This document shows positions 31,238-37,601 of a stretch of 38,051 bases of DNA, piece by piece. The notes under the pieces were generated by a model. The model had not been told where the DNA came from. It did no database searches and worked only from the letters and a program-made list of their open reading frames with translations. Made by a program: the position numbers and the translations under genes. Origin of the DNA: a virus; the IMG/VR virus record IMGVR_UViG_3300037297_000093, positions 1 to 38,051 of that record, one strand, 5' to 3'. The number at the start of each line of letters is the position of its first letter. Position 1 is the stretch's first letter.

Positions 31238-31586
31238 AAAACTACCTGAAGAAATAACAATGCTGAATAAAATAATACCGGCTGAAATGATTCTTTTTGA
31301 CTATAGAATCGATTCGCCCGGGGTTTATATTATAGCCGATTCAAACAATAATATTCTTTATATCGGAGAGGCTAAAAACATTTATAAAAGATTATCAAGG
31401 AAAGATCATCCAATTTATAATAAAAAGATAAGTAAATTTAGGCTTGATGATTACCAGGTTTTTTCTATCATTTATCATAATGATTCTTTGAGATGGCGCG
31501 CCGAAACATTTTTAATTGCAGCCATGGACCCGATTTATAATGATATTAAATACCTTTATGGATGTACAAAGAAGAGGAAAAGATAA
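31209..31586 (+). CDS. GIY-YIG endonuclease-like protein
   Basis: From ATG 31209 the product has 125 residues; a TTG at 31230, with GGAG upstream, is an alternative. The GIY-YIG core is visible: GVYIIADSNNNILYIGEA, then YKRL with the conserved Arg, RAETFLIAAMDP with the metal-binding Glu, and the final IYND with Asn. The domain fills the whole protein, with no DNA-binding module. Overlap with the methylase suggests co-translation. Possible roles are a restriction partner, a free-standing homing enzyme, or a host-DNA nuclease. Confidence 0.75.
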   Translation: MKNGALILNKKLPEEITMLNKIIPAEMILFDYRIDSPGVYIIADSNNNILYIGEAKNIYKRLSRKDHPIYNKKISKFRLDDYQVFSIIYHNDSLRWRAETFLIAAMDPIYNDIKYLYGCTKKRKR

Positions 31587-31593
31587 AAAAATG

Positions 31594-31622
31594 TTGATTT
31601 TTCTTAAGTTTTGGTATAAAAT
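31594..31622 (+). promoter_or_regulatory. Promoter of the structured RNA
   Basis: TTGATT (31594-31599), exact 17-base spacer, TAAAAT (31617-31622), overlapping a second possible -10 TATAAA with extended TGG. It lies in the gap after the nuclease gene. Transcription should start near 31629-31630, at the first hairpin of the RNA. Confidence 0.68.
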
Positions 31623-31629
31623 TAGTAAT

Positions 31630-31747
31630 AAATCAGAGTTCGCCGCCTGATTTTAAATAAGAACGTTGATTAAGCTAGACAATCCAGAAGGGTTTCAACG
31701 TTCACCCTTTTGCCCTTGGCCGGGCCTGGATTCTCTAGCTTTTTTTT
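31630..31747 (+). ncRNA. Pseudoknotted three-way-junction RNA with terminator tail
   Basis: A first hairpin AAATCAG/CTGATTT spans 31630-31653. Then AAGCTAGA and AATCCAG (31672-31687) pair with CTGGATT and TCTAGCTT (31726-31741), broken only by one C-C mismatch. Inside are AAGGGT/ACCCTT (31688-31693, 31704-31709) and GCCC/GGGC (31712-31715, 31722-31725). This makes a three-way junction that ends in a U-run to 31747. The ten-base loop of the first inner hairpin (31694-31703) holds TCAACGTTC, perfectly complementary to GAACGTTGA at 31661-31669. It is either a small RNA or a leader attenuator for the gene at 31762. Confidence 0.75.
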
Positions 31748-31761
31748 GGAAAGGATTTAAA

Positions 31762-32031
31762 ATGAGCATACTTGAAAAATTAGGAATTAACAGTGAAATG
31801 GTTTATAAAAACTTATATCAAGATGATGATTATTTAAAGTTTTTAGTTTGGAAAAAACATACTTGGCCGACTTATTCACAAATGCTTGAGGCTTTGATGT
31901 TAGAGTGTATAGATCATGAAAAATGCGGATTATTACCAGAACATGATAAAAATACAAAAATTATGGTTAATTCAATCGAAAATACAACCGGCCTATCGTG
32001 GGAAGAAATATCAAAACGTTTAAAGGATTGA
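31762..32031 (+). CDS. Small protein downstream of the structured RNA, unknown function
   Basis: The ATG at 31762 has GGAAAGGA 8-14 bases upstream, right after the U-run of the RNA; the longer open frame upstream is just the RNA. The 89-residue product (LEKLGINSEMVYKNLYQDDD, WKKHTWPTYSQMLEALMLEC, GLSWEEISKRLKD) is helical and acidic with no known motif. If the RNA is an attenuator, this gene and the replication gene beyond it are its targets. Confidence 0.6.
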   Translation: MSILEKLGINSEMVYKNLYQDDDYLKFLVWKKHTWPTYSQMLEALMLECIDHEKCGLLPEHDKNTKIMVNSIENTTGLSWEEISKRLKD

Positions 32032-32035
32032 AAAA

Positions 32036-32188
32036 ATGACAGACGAGCAATTAAGAAAAATTATAAAAGAAAAAGCAGAGTTGAGATTTAATGAATTGAA
32101 AAATAAAAACTTTGAATGGAAATCTTTTTATAATGGATTTCTTGAGGGAGCGGTTATTGTTTATATGGAAGGGTTGAAAAATGGCTAG
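32036..32188 (+). CDS. Small helical protein, unknown function
   Basis: The 50-residue product (TDEQLRKIIKEKAELRFNEL, FEWKSFYNGFLEGAVIVYME) is amphipathic and helical. The ATG has AAGGATTG upstream and the stop overlaps the replication gene by 8 bases, supporting coupled translation. No family is recognised. Confidence 0.5.
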   Translation: MTDEQLRKIIKEKAELRFNELKNKNFEWKSFYNGFLEGAVIVYMEGLKNG

Positions 32189-33515
32189 AAAAAGAATGTT
32201 AAGCCCGGATATCTGGCGGGATAAAAAAACTATCCAACTAACTAATGAAGAATTTATTTTAATGATAGGCGCAATTTCTGCTGCTGACGATGAGGGAATA
32301 ATTGAGCCTGACCCAGGTTCATTTTTTTTTGAATTAGGACGACAGGAACTATCAACAGAGACTATTCAAAAAGGATTTGACAAACTTTTTAAGCTTGGAA
32401 TTCTTGTTAAATATGGAGATTACGCCTTTTTCCCGAACTGGTTTAAGCATCAGTATCTTGACAAACCGCAACCAACAAAGCACGAACGACCGCCAAAAAG
32501 CGTGATTGACCAGTTCCCAAAATATGCAAAGCAATGGATAGAGACTTTTAAAAAGTGTTCAAAAATGCAAGAAGTTTATGAATTCCCATATGGCCCAGAA
32601 AACACTTTAATATGTATGAAAAATCATACACTTTTAAAAGCTATTGACCTTGAAAATTTTGCGATTATAGAAAGCAAAAGAACATTCTCGGAACGTTCCC
32701 AGAACAATCCTGGATTAATCCGAGAACAATCCTGGAACGTTCCAGCCAGCAGCGAAGAGCAAAAAACAACAAAATTGGAGGATGATCCTACAATTGAGAA
32801 GGTTTTTGACGAAAATATTGCTATCGAAGAGCAAAAGAACATTCTCGGAACGTTCCTGGAACGTTCCGAGATTAATCCAGGAACGTTCCCGCCTAAAAGA
32901 AAAGAAAAGAAAAGAAAAGAAAGTAAATTAATAGAACCGAACCAAAAAGAAATTAATAAAAAAGAACCGAAAAGAACCGAACCGAAAAGAGATGATGAAA
33001 AAAAAATCTCGAAAAAGCCAATCGGATTAATTACCAGCATGGTCAAAGATTTTCTTGATTTTAACAAGCTCGAAATAAATGATTCTCTTTTGCCAGAAAT
33101 CGTTGATAGGATCATTGACAAAAACCTTGACCGTTCATTTTGTGATTATTGTTTTGAATATGCAAAAAATAAAAATCCGGCCAGCTTAGAAGGATATTTT
33201 ATAAAATGCATTTTGAAATTTGACAGCCTTATCGATTCCTGGAAAGAAACAAAAGGACTTGATTTTGAAATCAAAGAAAAAATTCCGATCAAATCAGAGT
33301 TAGAAAAAGAATGTCCAAATTGTAAAGTAATCATGAAACACGATAAAGGCGAATTTCAATGTAAAAAATGCCAGGCTGTTTATAAATTAAAAAAAGGCAA
33401 ACTTGAAAAGATCACGGCTGAAGAAATACCTAAAGAGGCTTTCAAGCTTGAAAATTATTTAGATGATAAAAAAGGCGATAAGCCTGATGATAAAATTGAA
33501 TTAGGGATTTTTTAG
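32181..33515 (+). CDS. Replication organiser/initiator with internal origin
   Basis: The 444-residue product has an N-terminal winged-helix region (SPDIWRDKKTIQLTNEEFIL, then ISAADDEGIIEPDPG and KLFKLGILVKYGDYAFFPNW, about 7-105), like replisome organiser proteins of Gram-positive and other phages. A low-complexity, very basic middle (about 170-280) is encoded by the repeat blocks and by purine-rich DNA. A helical domain at 285-360 and a zinc-ribbon pair at about 373-395 (CPNC ... CKKC) close it. In lambda O the initiator gene also contains its own binding sites. It would load the helicase at the origin; no helicase or polymerase gene was identified in the window. Confidence 0.72.
   Translation: MARKRMLSPDIWRDKKTIQLTNEEFILMIGAISAADDEGIIEPDPGSFFFELGRQELSTETIQKGFDKLFKLGILVKYGDYAFFPNWFKHQYLDKPQPTKHERPPKSVIDQFPKYAKQWIETFKKCSKMQEVYEFPYGPENTLICMKNHTLLKAIDLENFAIIESKRTFSERSQNNPGLIREQSWNVPASSEEQKTTKLEDDPTIEKVFDENIAIEEQKNILGTFLERSEINPGTFPPKRKEKKRKESKLIEPNQKEINKKEPKRTEPKRDDEKKISKKPIGLITSMVKDFLDFNKLEINDSLLPEIVDRIIDKNLDRSFCDYCFEYAKNKNPASLEGYFIKCILKFDSLIDSWKETKGLDFEIKEKIPIKSELEKECPNCKVIMKHDKGEFQCKKCQAVYKLKKGKLEKITAEEIPKEAFKLENYLDDKKGDKPDDKIELGIF
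32679..32743 (+). repeat. Iteron block A of the likely origin
   Basis: Six decamers start at 32679, 32690, 32701, 32712, 32723 and 32734, each separated by one base, so exactly every 11 bp: AGAACATTCT, GGAACGTTCC, AGAACAATCC, GGATTAATCC, AGAACAATCC, GGAACGTTCC. Three are perfect palindromes. The 21-base pairs at 32701 and 32723 also read as direct repeats. Confidence 0.85.
32836..32889 (+). repeat. Iteron block B of the likely origin
   Basis: Five decamers start at 32836, 32847, 32858, 32869 and 32880, again every 11 bp: AGAACATTCT, GGAACGTTCC, GGAACGTTCC, AGATTAATCC, GGAACGTTCC. A purine-rich stretch follows (AAAAGAAAAG repeats from about 32896 and further GAACCGA repeats to about 33010), with AT-rich patches that could melt. 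Confidence 0.85.
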
Positions 33516-33526
33516 GAGATTCAAAC

Positions 33527-33760
33527 TTGGAAATTAATAATTTTTTTGAATTAATAATAAGCAGAAAAGACGACTTTCAAAAAAAATATAAAATAAAACC
33601 AAAATATTTATATATTGGGAAAATGGAACTCGATCAATTGAATAGTTTAAAAACATTCACACCAAGACCTTGTGTTTTTAAAGATGAAACACCTTTGACG
33701 TTTTTAGGAATTAAAATAATAAAAGTGATTGAGGAAACTTTTTTAGAATTTGGATTTTAG
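33527..33760 (+). CDS. Small conserved phage protein, unknown function
   Basis: The start is TTG 33527 with TAGGAGA ten bases upstream. The 77-residue product has the pattern KPKYLYIGKMELDQL and FLGIKIIKVIEE, similar to small phage proteins that follow replication genes and have a domain resembling capsid-like folds. No function is known to me. Confidence 0.5.
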   Translation: MEINNFFELIISRKDDFQKKYKIKPKYLYIGKMELDQLNSLKTFTPRPCVFKDETPLTFLGIKIIKVIEETFLEFGF

Positions 33761-33773
33761 GAGGTTTATTTTT

Positions 33774-33980
33774 ATGAGAAAGAAAAAATTTAGAATTGTT
33801 TTTAATTGCAATAGAAAATTACCATTCGAGTTACAAATTAAAAAGTTTATTTTTTGGAAAAGTATTTATGAATTTCAATATCTTGATGATGCAAAAAGAA
33901 GAGCAAGATTTTTTGAAAGACATTCAGGCAAAATATTTTATGAAACCGGGAAAGAATCGGAGGCTAAAGAAAATGATTGA
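33774..33980 (+). CDS. Small basic protein, unknown function
   Basis: ATG 33774 has AGGAGG nine bases upstream and is preferred over the in-frame ATG 33750, which lies inside the previous gene. The 68-residue product is very basic and aromatic (RKKKFRIVFNCNRKL, YLDDAKRRARFFERH). It could bind nucleic acid. It overlaps the next gene by 8 bases. Confidence 0.5.
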   Translation: MRKKKFRIVFNCNRKLPFELQIKKFIFWKSIYEFQYLDDAKRRARFFERHSGKIFYETGKESEAKEND

Positions 33981-34413
33981 CTTATCAGTAAACCAAGATT
34001 TAAAAGATCCGGTCTTGATGTATGTTTCAAATAACGGGTATGAGTGGGAAAAGCGAGAAATTAATATTATAAATCATTTTTCAATATTTCCGTTTAAACA
34101 TTTTGAAGTTATTCAAGGCAGAGAAGTACAACAAGATTTCAAATTTGCAATGATCGTTCCAGAAGAAAAAAAACAGGAAGATGAATTCATGACAAGGAAT
34201 GAGGCTTTAGCGTTTTGTATTTATAATAAGGTTTTAGTTAAACTTAAAGGAATTACAGATTTTAATCATCCTGGATATTATGACTTTAGTCTTGCTTTAC
34301 CAGAATACGAATTCATACGAATAAAACAAAATGGCGAATTAGACGGAGAGCCAAAAAAGTTTTTAAAGAAATATTTAAATCAGACTTTAGACGGGTTTAA
34401 TCAGAGTTTGTGA
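33973..34413 (+). CDS. Conserved-looking phage protein, unknown function
   Basis: The start is ATG 33973 with CGGAGGC upstream; an in-frame extension to 33796 only shadows the previous gene. The 146-residue product begins with beta strands (LMYVSNNGYEWEKREI) and ends with a helix (EPKKFLKKYLNQTLDGF). No known motif is visible. Confidence 0.55.
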   Translation: MIDLSVNQDLKDPVLMYVSNNGYEWEKREINIINHFSIFPFKHFEVIQGREVQQDFKFAMIVPEEKKQEDEFMTRNEALAFCIYNKVLVKLKGITDFNHPGYYDFSLALPEYEFIRIKQNGELDGEPKKFLKKYLNQTLDGFNQSL

Positions 34414-34425
34414 AAAGAGGATAGA

Positions 34426-34626
34426 ATGATCGAAGAAAAACAGGAAATTAAAATAGTTAATCCATGGGTTGACAATATTAAATGTGAGTGCCCTTTTTGT
34501 AAAATATTTATTAGCTTACCTGTGGATTACAAAGAGGGATCGCTTGCTAAATGTCCATCTTGTAAAACAAAGTTTACTGTTGGAAAAATGCAAGGTTTTT
34601 TTTATCGGAATAAAGAAGGGAAATGA
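34426..34626 (+). CDS. Small zinc-ribbon protein
   Basis: The 66-residue product has CECPFCK and KCPSCKTKF about 22 residues apart, a zinc ribbon of the kind that often binds RNA, DNA or a polymerase. AGAGGAT precedes the ATG. It resembles the leftward zinc-ribbon at 19830-20039 only in general layout. Confidence 0.62.
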   Translation: MIEEKQEIKIVNPWVDNIKCECPFCKIFISLPVDYKEGSLAKCPSCKTKFTVGKMQGFFYRNKEGK

Positions 34627-34627
34627 A

Positions 34628-34795
34628 ATGATTTTTTTAATAATTTGTAAGATTTTAGTCAGTATTTTTATGATATTTGCAATTTATAAAGTAATTGCTG
34701 AAGGTTTAGGAAAGCAATCAACTTTAAATGTAATTATAGCCGTCATAATTTTATTATTATGTTTATATGGAATTTGGGGAGGATTTTTAATATGA
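34628..34795 (+). CDS. Small two-helix membrane protein
   Basis: ATG 34628 follows the zinc-ribbon stop closely, with GAAGGGAAATGA upstream. The 55-residue product is a hydrophobic hairpin (IIFLIICKILVSIFMIFAIY-like first helix; VIIAVIILLLCLYGIWGG second helix) with a short polar turn. Role unknown; superinfection exclusion or lysis control are possible. Confidence 0.5.
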   Translation: MIFLIICKILVSIFMIFAIYKVIAEGLGKQSTLNVIIAVIILLLCLYGIWGGFLI

Positions 34796-35040
34796 TAAAT
34801 TTAGACGATGAAATTGAAATAAGAAAAAGAATTGATCCAGTTTTCCGGGGAATCTTTGAAGAAAATGAAAATCTAAAAAGAGGTATAAAAGGCAATGACT
34901 TGCTTGATTATTTTGCAGCTAAGGCTATGCAAGGAATGTTGGCAAATAAATTTTCTGTAGGGACAAAAGAGGAATTAGCAGAAGATAGCTTTAATTATGC
35001 CGAGGCCATGATGAAAGAGAGAGAGAAGAGGTTGAAATGA
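34792..35040 (+). CDS. Small phage protein, unknown function
   Basis: ATG 34792 overlaps the previous stop (ATGA) and has GGGGAGGA upstream. The 82-residue product ends with a pattern I associate with small phage early proteins (DYFAAKAMQGMLAN, EDSFNYAEAMMKER). The first half is charged (DDEIEIRKRIDPVFRGIFEE). No function is known to me. Confidence 0.55.
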   Translation: MINLDDEIEIRKRIDPVFRGIFEENENLKRGIKGNDLLDYFAAKAMQGMLANKFSVGTKEELAEDSFNYAEAMMKEREKRLK

Positions 35041-35243
35041 AAAACTTGGTTGAATGTTTAACAGACGAAATTGTAAGGGTTGAGAAGTTAAAAGACATAT
35101 ATGCTTCTTTACCAAATAATGCGGGTGCTTTAGCATTGGCCTTAAATATAAATCCAGCACTTGAAAGAGCTAAGAAAGCTCAGGGAAATGGCGATGTTAT
35201 AGAAATGTTGCTTTGCCGTAAAGAATTAAAGGAAATTGAATGA
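35037..35243 (+). CDS. Small helical protein, unknown function
   Basis: The 68-residue product is helical throughout (VECLTDEIVRVEKLKDIYAS, NPALERAKKAQGNGDVIEML). The ATG overlaps the previous TGA and its own stop overlaps the next ATG. The pattern of a fixed early helix and LP-N-AGALAL loop is not one I recognise. Confidence 0.55.
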   Translation: MKNLVECLTDEIVRVEKLKDIYASLPNNAGALALALNINPALERAKKAQGNGDVIEMLLCRKELKEIE

Positions 35244-35422
35244 AAATGTTTGAATTGAAAGACAGGGTTGTGAAAATTTCAAACTGTGAGGAGTGTAATT
35301 TTAATACTGCAAAGGGCCTTTTCCCTTTATGGTACTGTGATTTTACCCAGACTTGCATTGAGGAAGATATAGACAATAACACAATTAATGATCTTTGCCC
35401 TTTAAAAGATTTTAAGGAATAA
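35240..35422 (+). CDS. Cysteine-containing small protein, unknown function
   Basis: The 60-residue product has CEECNF, WYCDF, QTCIEE and DLCPL, five cysteines that could bind a metal ion. ATGA overlap with the preceding gene supports translation. No family is recognised. Confidence 0.5.
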   Translation: MKMFELKDRVVKISNCEECNFNTAKGLFPLWYCDFTQTCIEEDIDNNTINDLCPLKDFKE

Positions 35423-35454
35423 ATAAAAAAGTTGACAAATTTAAAGGGGTTTAA

Positions 35455-35799
35455 ATGAAACAAAAATATAGTATAATCTTTATTAAGCATATATTCTCTT
35501 TTTTTCAAGAGATAAATGATAATGATGTGTATTTAAAACAAGAATTTAAAATAGATTTTGTGCCATCGAAGGGGATGATTTTTGAGAGTGTCGACTTTAA
35601 AGAGGAAATAAATAATTTATCTTATGATGTTGTTAATGGTGTTTTTAAAGTTTATTCAGAAAACAAAGAGCTTTGCAAATCTAAGTATTATATTTCTGGT
35701 AATATAAAAAGAGATGAAATAAAATTGTCTGAAATTATAAACGACTACTTGTCTGCAGGTTGGGAAATATTAAAGACATGGCCTGAAATACTTGAATAA
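35455..35799 (+). CDS. Unknown protein before the terminase promoter
   Basis: AAGGGG lies nine bases before ATG 35455. The 114-residue product has an alternating beta/helical pattern (KYSIIFIKHIFSFFQEINDN, DYLSAGWEILKTWPEILE) without a recognised motif. It is the last gene before the late promoter at 35810. An AAAAAAGTTGACA block occurs both before this gene (35425-35437) and before the late promoter (35803-35815). Confidence 0.5.
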   Translation: MKQKYSIIFIKHIFSFFQEINDNDVYLKQEFKIDFVPSKGMIFESVDFKEEINNLSYDVVNGVFKVYSENKELCKSKYYISGNIKRDEIKLSEIINDYLSAGWEILKTWPEILE

Positions 35800-35809
35800 A
35801 ATAAAAAAG

Positions 35810-35838
35810 TTGACATAATCCGGGGAATAGTTTATATT
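35810..35838 (+). promoter_or_regulatory. Late promoter upstream of the terminase genes
   Basis: TTGACA (35810-35815), exact 17-base spacer, TATATT (35833-35838). It lies in the gap before the small terminase gene and would start transcription near 35845. It is followed by a terminator, so output to the structural genes may be controlled by read-through. Confidence 0.8.
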
Positions 35839-35844
35839 AGATAT

Positions 35845-35922
35845 TGTTTCCACATTGGGTTTAACAGGAATACTTTTTCACGGAAAGCGCGATTTGCTGG
35901 AAATTATCGCGCTTTATTTTTT
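35845..35922 (+). ncRNA. Short promoter-to-terminator RNA ahead of the terminase
   Basis: Between the late promoter and a strong terminator lies about 78 bases with no open frame. TTTCC (35847) and GGAAA (35882) could pair. The unit is either a small RNA or an attenuated leader whose terminator must be overcome for late expression. Confidence 0.5.
35884..35922 (+). terminator. Terminator between late promoter and small terminase gene
   Basis: AAAGCGCGAT (35884-35893) pairs perfectly with ATCGCGCTTT (35906-35915) and runs into ATTTTTT. It lies 13 bases before the ATG of the small terminase gene. Confidence 0.85.
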
Positions 35923-35935
35923 ATGGGGCTAATTT

Positions 35936-36430
35936 ATGGCTAAGTTAAAAAATGGTAAAAAATTAGAAAAAAAATACAGAATAACACCTAAAGAAATGTG
36001 TTTTCTTGGTGAATATATAAAAAATAATTATAATAAAAAATTAGCATATAAAGCCTTATTTCCTGAAAATAATTCTGAAGACAATGTTCTGTCTGCCCTT
36101 GCTTCAAAGTATTACAGGCGAATTACTGATAAAATAAATATACAGGCAAATTTCACTGATTATTTGGATTTGCTTAATGTTGGTTATTCGCGGCTTGCTG
36201 AAGAAATTGACAAAGGACTGAATTCTATGAAAACGGAATTTTATAAGGGTCATGTGGTTGCCGAGTGTGAGGACAACACAACAAGGCAAAGAGCTAGGGA
36301 ATTGTTGGCTGATGTTTTAGGAGCTAAAAAACAAAATATCAAAATCGAAGATGAAACAGACAATCCGATCTATGACGAGATGAAAAAATTAACAAAGTTA
36401 TACAATGAGCCTGAGCAAGAAGCAGATTGA
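35936..36430 (+). CDS. terS: Terminase small subunit (probable)
   Basis: The 164-residue product has an N-terminal helix-turn-helix-type part (YRITPKEMCFLGEYIKNNYN, KKLAYKALFP) of the kind that finds the packaging site. A central helical region (YLDLLNVGYSRLAEEIDKGL) follows, and an acidic end (DETDNPIYDEMKKL). It overlaps the large subunit gene by 26 bases, the usual arrangement. GGGGC lies 8-10 bases upstream of the ATG. Identity rests on position and helix pattern; small subunits diverge quickly. Confidence 0.75.
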   Translation: MAKLKNGKKLEKKYRITPKEMCFLGEYIKNNYNKKLAYKALFPENNSEDNVLSALASKYYRRITDKINIQANFTDYLDLLNVGYSRLAEEIDKGLNSMKTEFYKGHVVAECEDNTTRQRARELLADVLGAKKQNIKIEDETDNPIYDEMKKLTKLYNEPEQEAD

Positions 36431-37601
36431 TTATCTATGCACTTCGAGTCACAGCTTTAATCTAAGTTCTGGCTCAGTATCTTCGGGAAAAACATTTATT
36501 CAAGTTTTGCGCTGGTTCAAGCATATCTATGATGTACCAAACAATTCACTTTTATTAATGTCCGGAAAAACTTCAGAAAGCCTTTATGATAATGTCATAA
36601 GGGATTTAGTAGCTTTAAGGCCTGGCGATATTAAACACCAGCGGAGCCCGCAAAGAGTTAAAGTATTATCAAAAAATATAGAGATAGCTTGTGCCGATGC
36701 TTCAAACGAATCATCCTGGGGAAAAATTCAAGGTAAAACTGTTTTCGGCTGGTTAGCCGATGAAGTGACAAGGCATCCAAGTAATTTTGTCAAAATGGCT
36801 CAAAGCCGCTGCAGGGGGCAAGGTAAAGTCTGGCCGAAATTCTGGACTTGTAACCCGGAGAATTCTGAACATTATATCCGGAAAGATTACATACTCAATA
36901 AAAATCTTGATTTAAAACTTTGGGAATTCACTTTTGACGACAATCCGGTTTTATCCGTGGAATATAAAAACGAATTAAAGAATTCTTATTCAGGTGTATT
37001 TTATGACAGGTTTATTCTTGGGAAATGGGTAAACGCCGAGGGTGTTGTCTATCCTGATTTTAATCAAGACATTCATGTAATCGCGCCGGTCAATCCGCCT
37101 AAAGATTATCAAACTTATCGCGCCATTGACTTCGGTTTTAAAAATCCTTTTGTTTGTCTGTTTGCCTTTGTTGATAATGACGGTCGAATAATAATTTATG
37201 ATGAACATTATGAATCTGAAAAACTTCTTGAATATCATGCAGAAAAAATAAAACAAAGAGGCAGGCTTGACGCCTACACAATAGCAGACCATGACGCACA
37301 GGACAGGCATGAGCTTGACTCTTTTGGTATTCCATCAGCCCCGGCACAAAAAGAAGTAATTTTGGGCTTGCAATCTGTACAAAAAAGGCTTAAGATACAA
37401 GCGGACGGGAAACCGCGCCTTTTTATTTGTGCTAATTGCATTAATACCATTCGTGAATTTAAAATTTATGAGTGGGAGGAAAACAAGGAAGGCAAATTGA
37501 ACAAAGAAGAGCCGAAAAAAATCAATGATCACGCCATGGATGCCTTGAGATATCTTGTAATGGCCGTTGATTATGGCGGGGGCGGTGCTGATTGGGTGTA
37601 A
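36405..37601 (+). CDS. terL: Terminase large subunit
   Basis: The 398-residue product has an ATPase part with Walker A GSVSSGKTF (23-31) and a Walker B ending WLADE (Asp119, Glu120), and a nuclease part beginning with AIDFGFKNP (Asp242). DHDAQDRHELDS and the closing NDHAMDALRYLVMAV carry further acidic residues for metal binding. Short length and this motif order resemble PBSX-type large terminases. It pumps DNA through the portal encoded next, whose start overlaps its last codons. Confidence 0.93.
   Translation: MSLSKKQIDYLCTSSHSFNLSSGSVSSGKTFIQVLRWFKHIYDVPNNSLLLMSGKTSESLYDNVIRDLVALRPGDIKHQRSPQRVKVLSKNIEIACADASNESSWGKIQGKTVFGWLADEVTRHPSNFVKMAQSRCRGQGKVWPKFWTCNPENSEHYIRKDYILNKNLDLKLWEFTFDDNPVLSVEYKNELKNSYSGVFYDRFILGKWVNAEGVVYPDFNQDIHVIAPVNPPKDYQTYRAIDFGFKNPFVCLFAFVDNDGRIIIYDEHYESEKLLEYHAEKIKQRGRLDAYTIADHDAQDRHELDSFGIPSAPAQKEVILGLQSVQKRLKIQADGKPRLFICANCINTIREFKIYEWEENKEGKLNKEEPKKINDHAMDALRYLVMAVDYGGGGADWV

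Noticed and set aside
31666-31761. N-terminal extension of the gene at 31762
   Set aside because: It covers the structured RNA and terminator tail; a good ribosome site precedes ATG 31762.
32624-33121. 165-residue leftward open frame inside the replication gene
   Set aside because: It is the reverse of purine-rich coding DNA, giving runs of Ser and Phe, and has no ribosome site.
35432-35477. Promoter before the gene at 35455
   Set aside because: TTGACA is present but the only TATAAT lies 34 bases downstream, inside the gene; no -10 at correct spacing.
36990-37310. Leftward 106-residue frame inside the large terminase gene
   Set aside because: Antisense to a well-supported conserved gene, with no ribosome site or motif.
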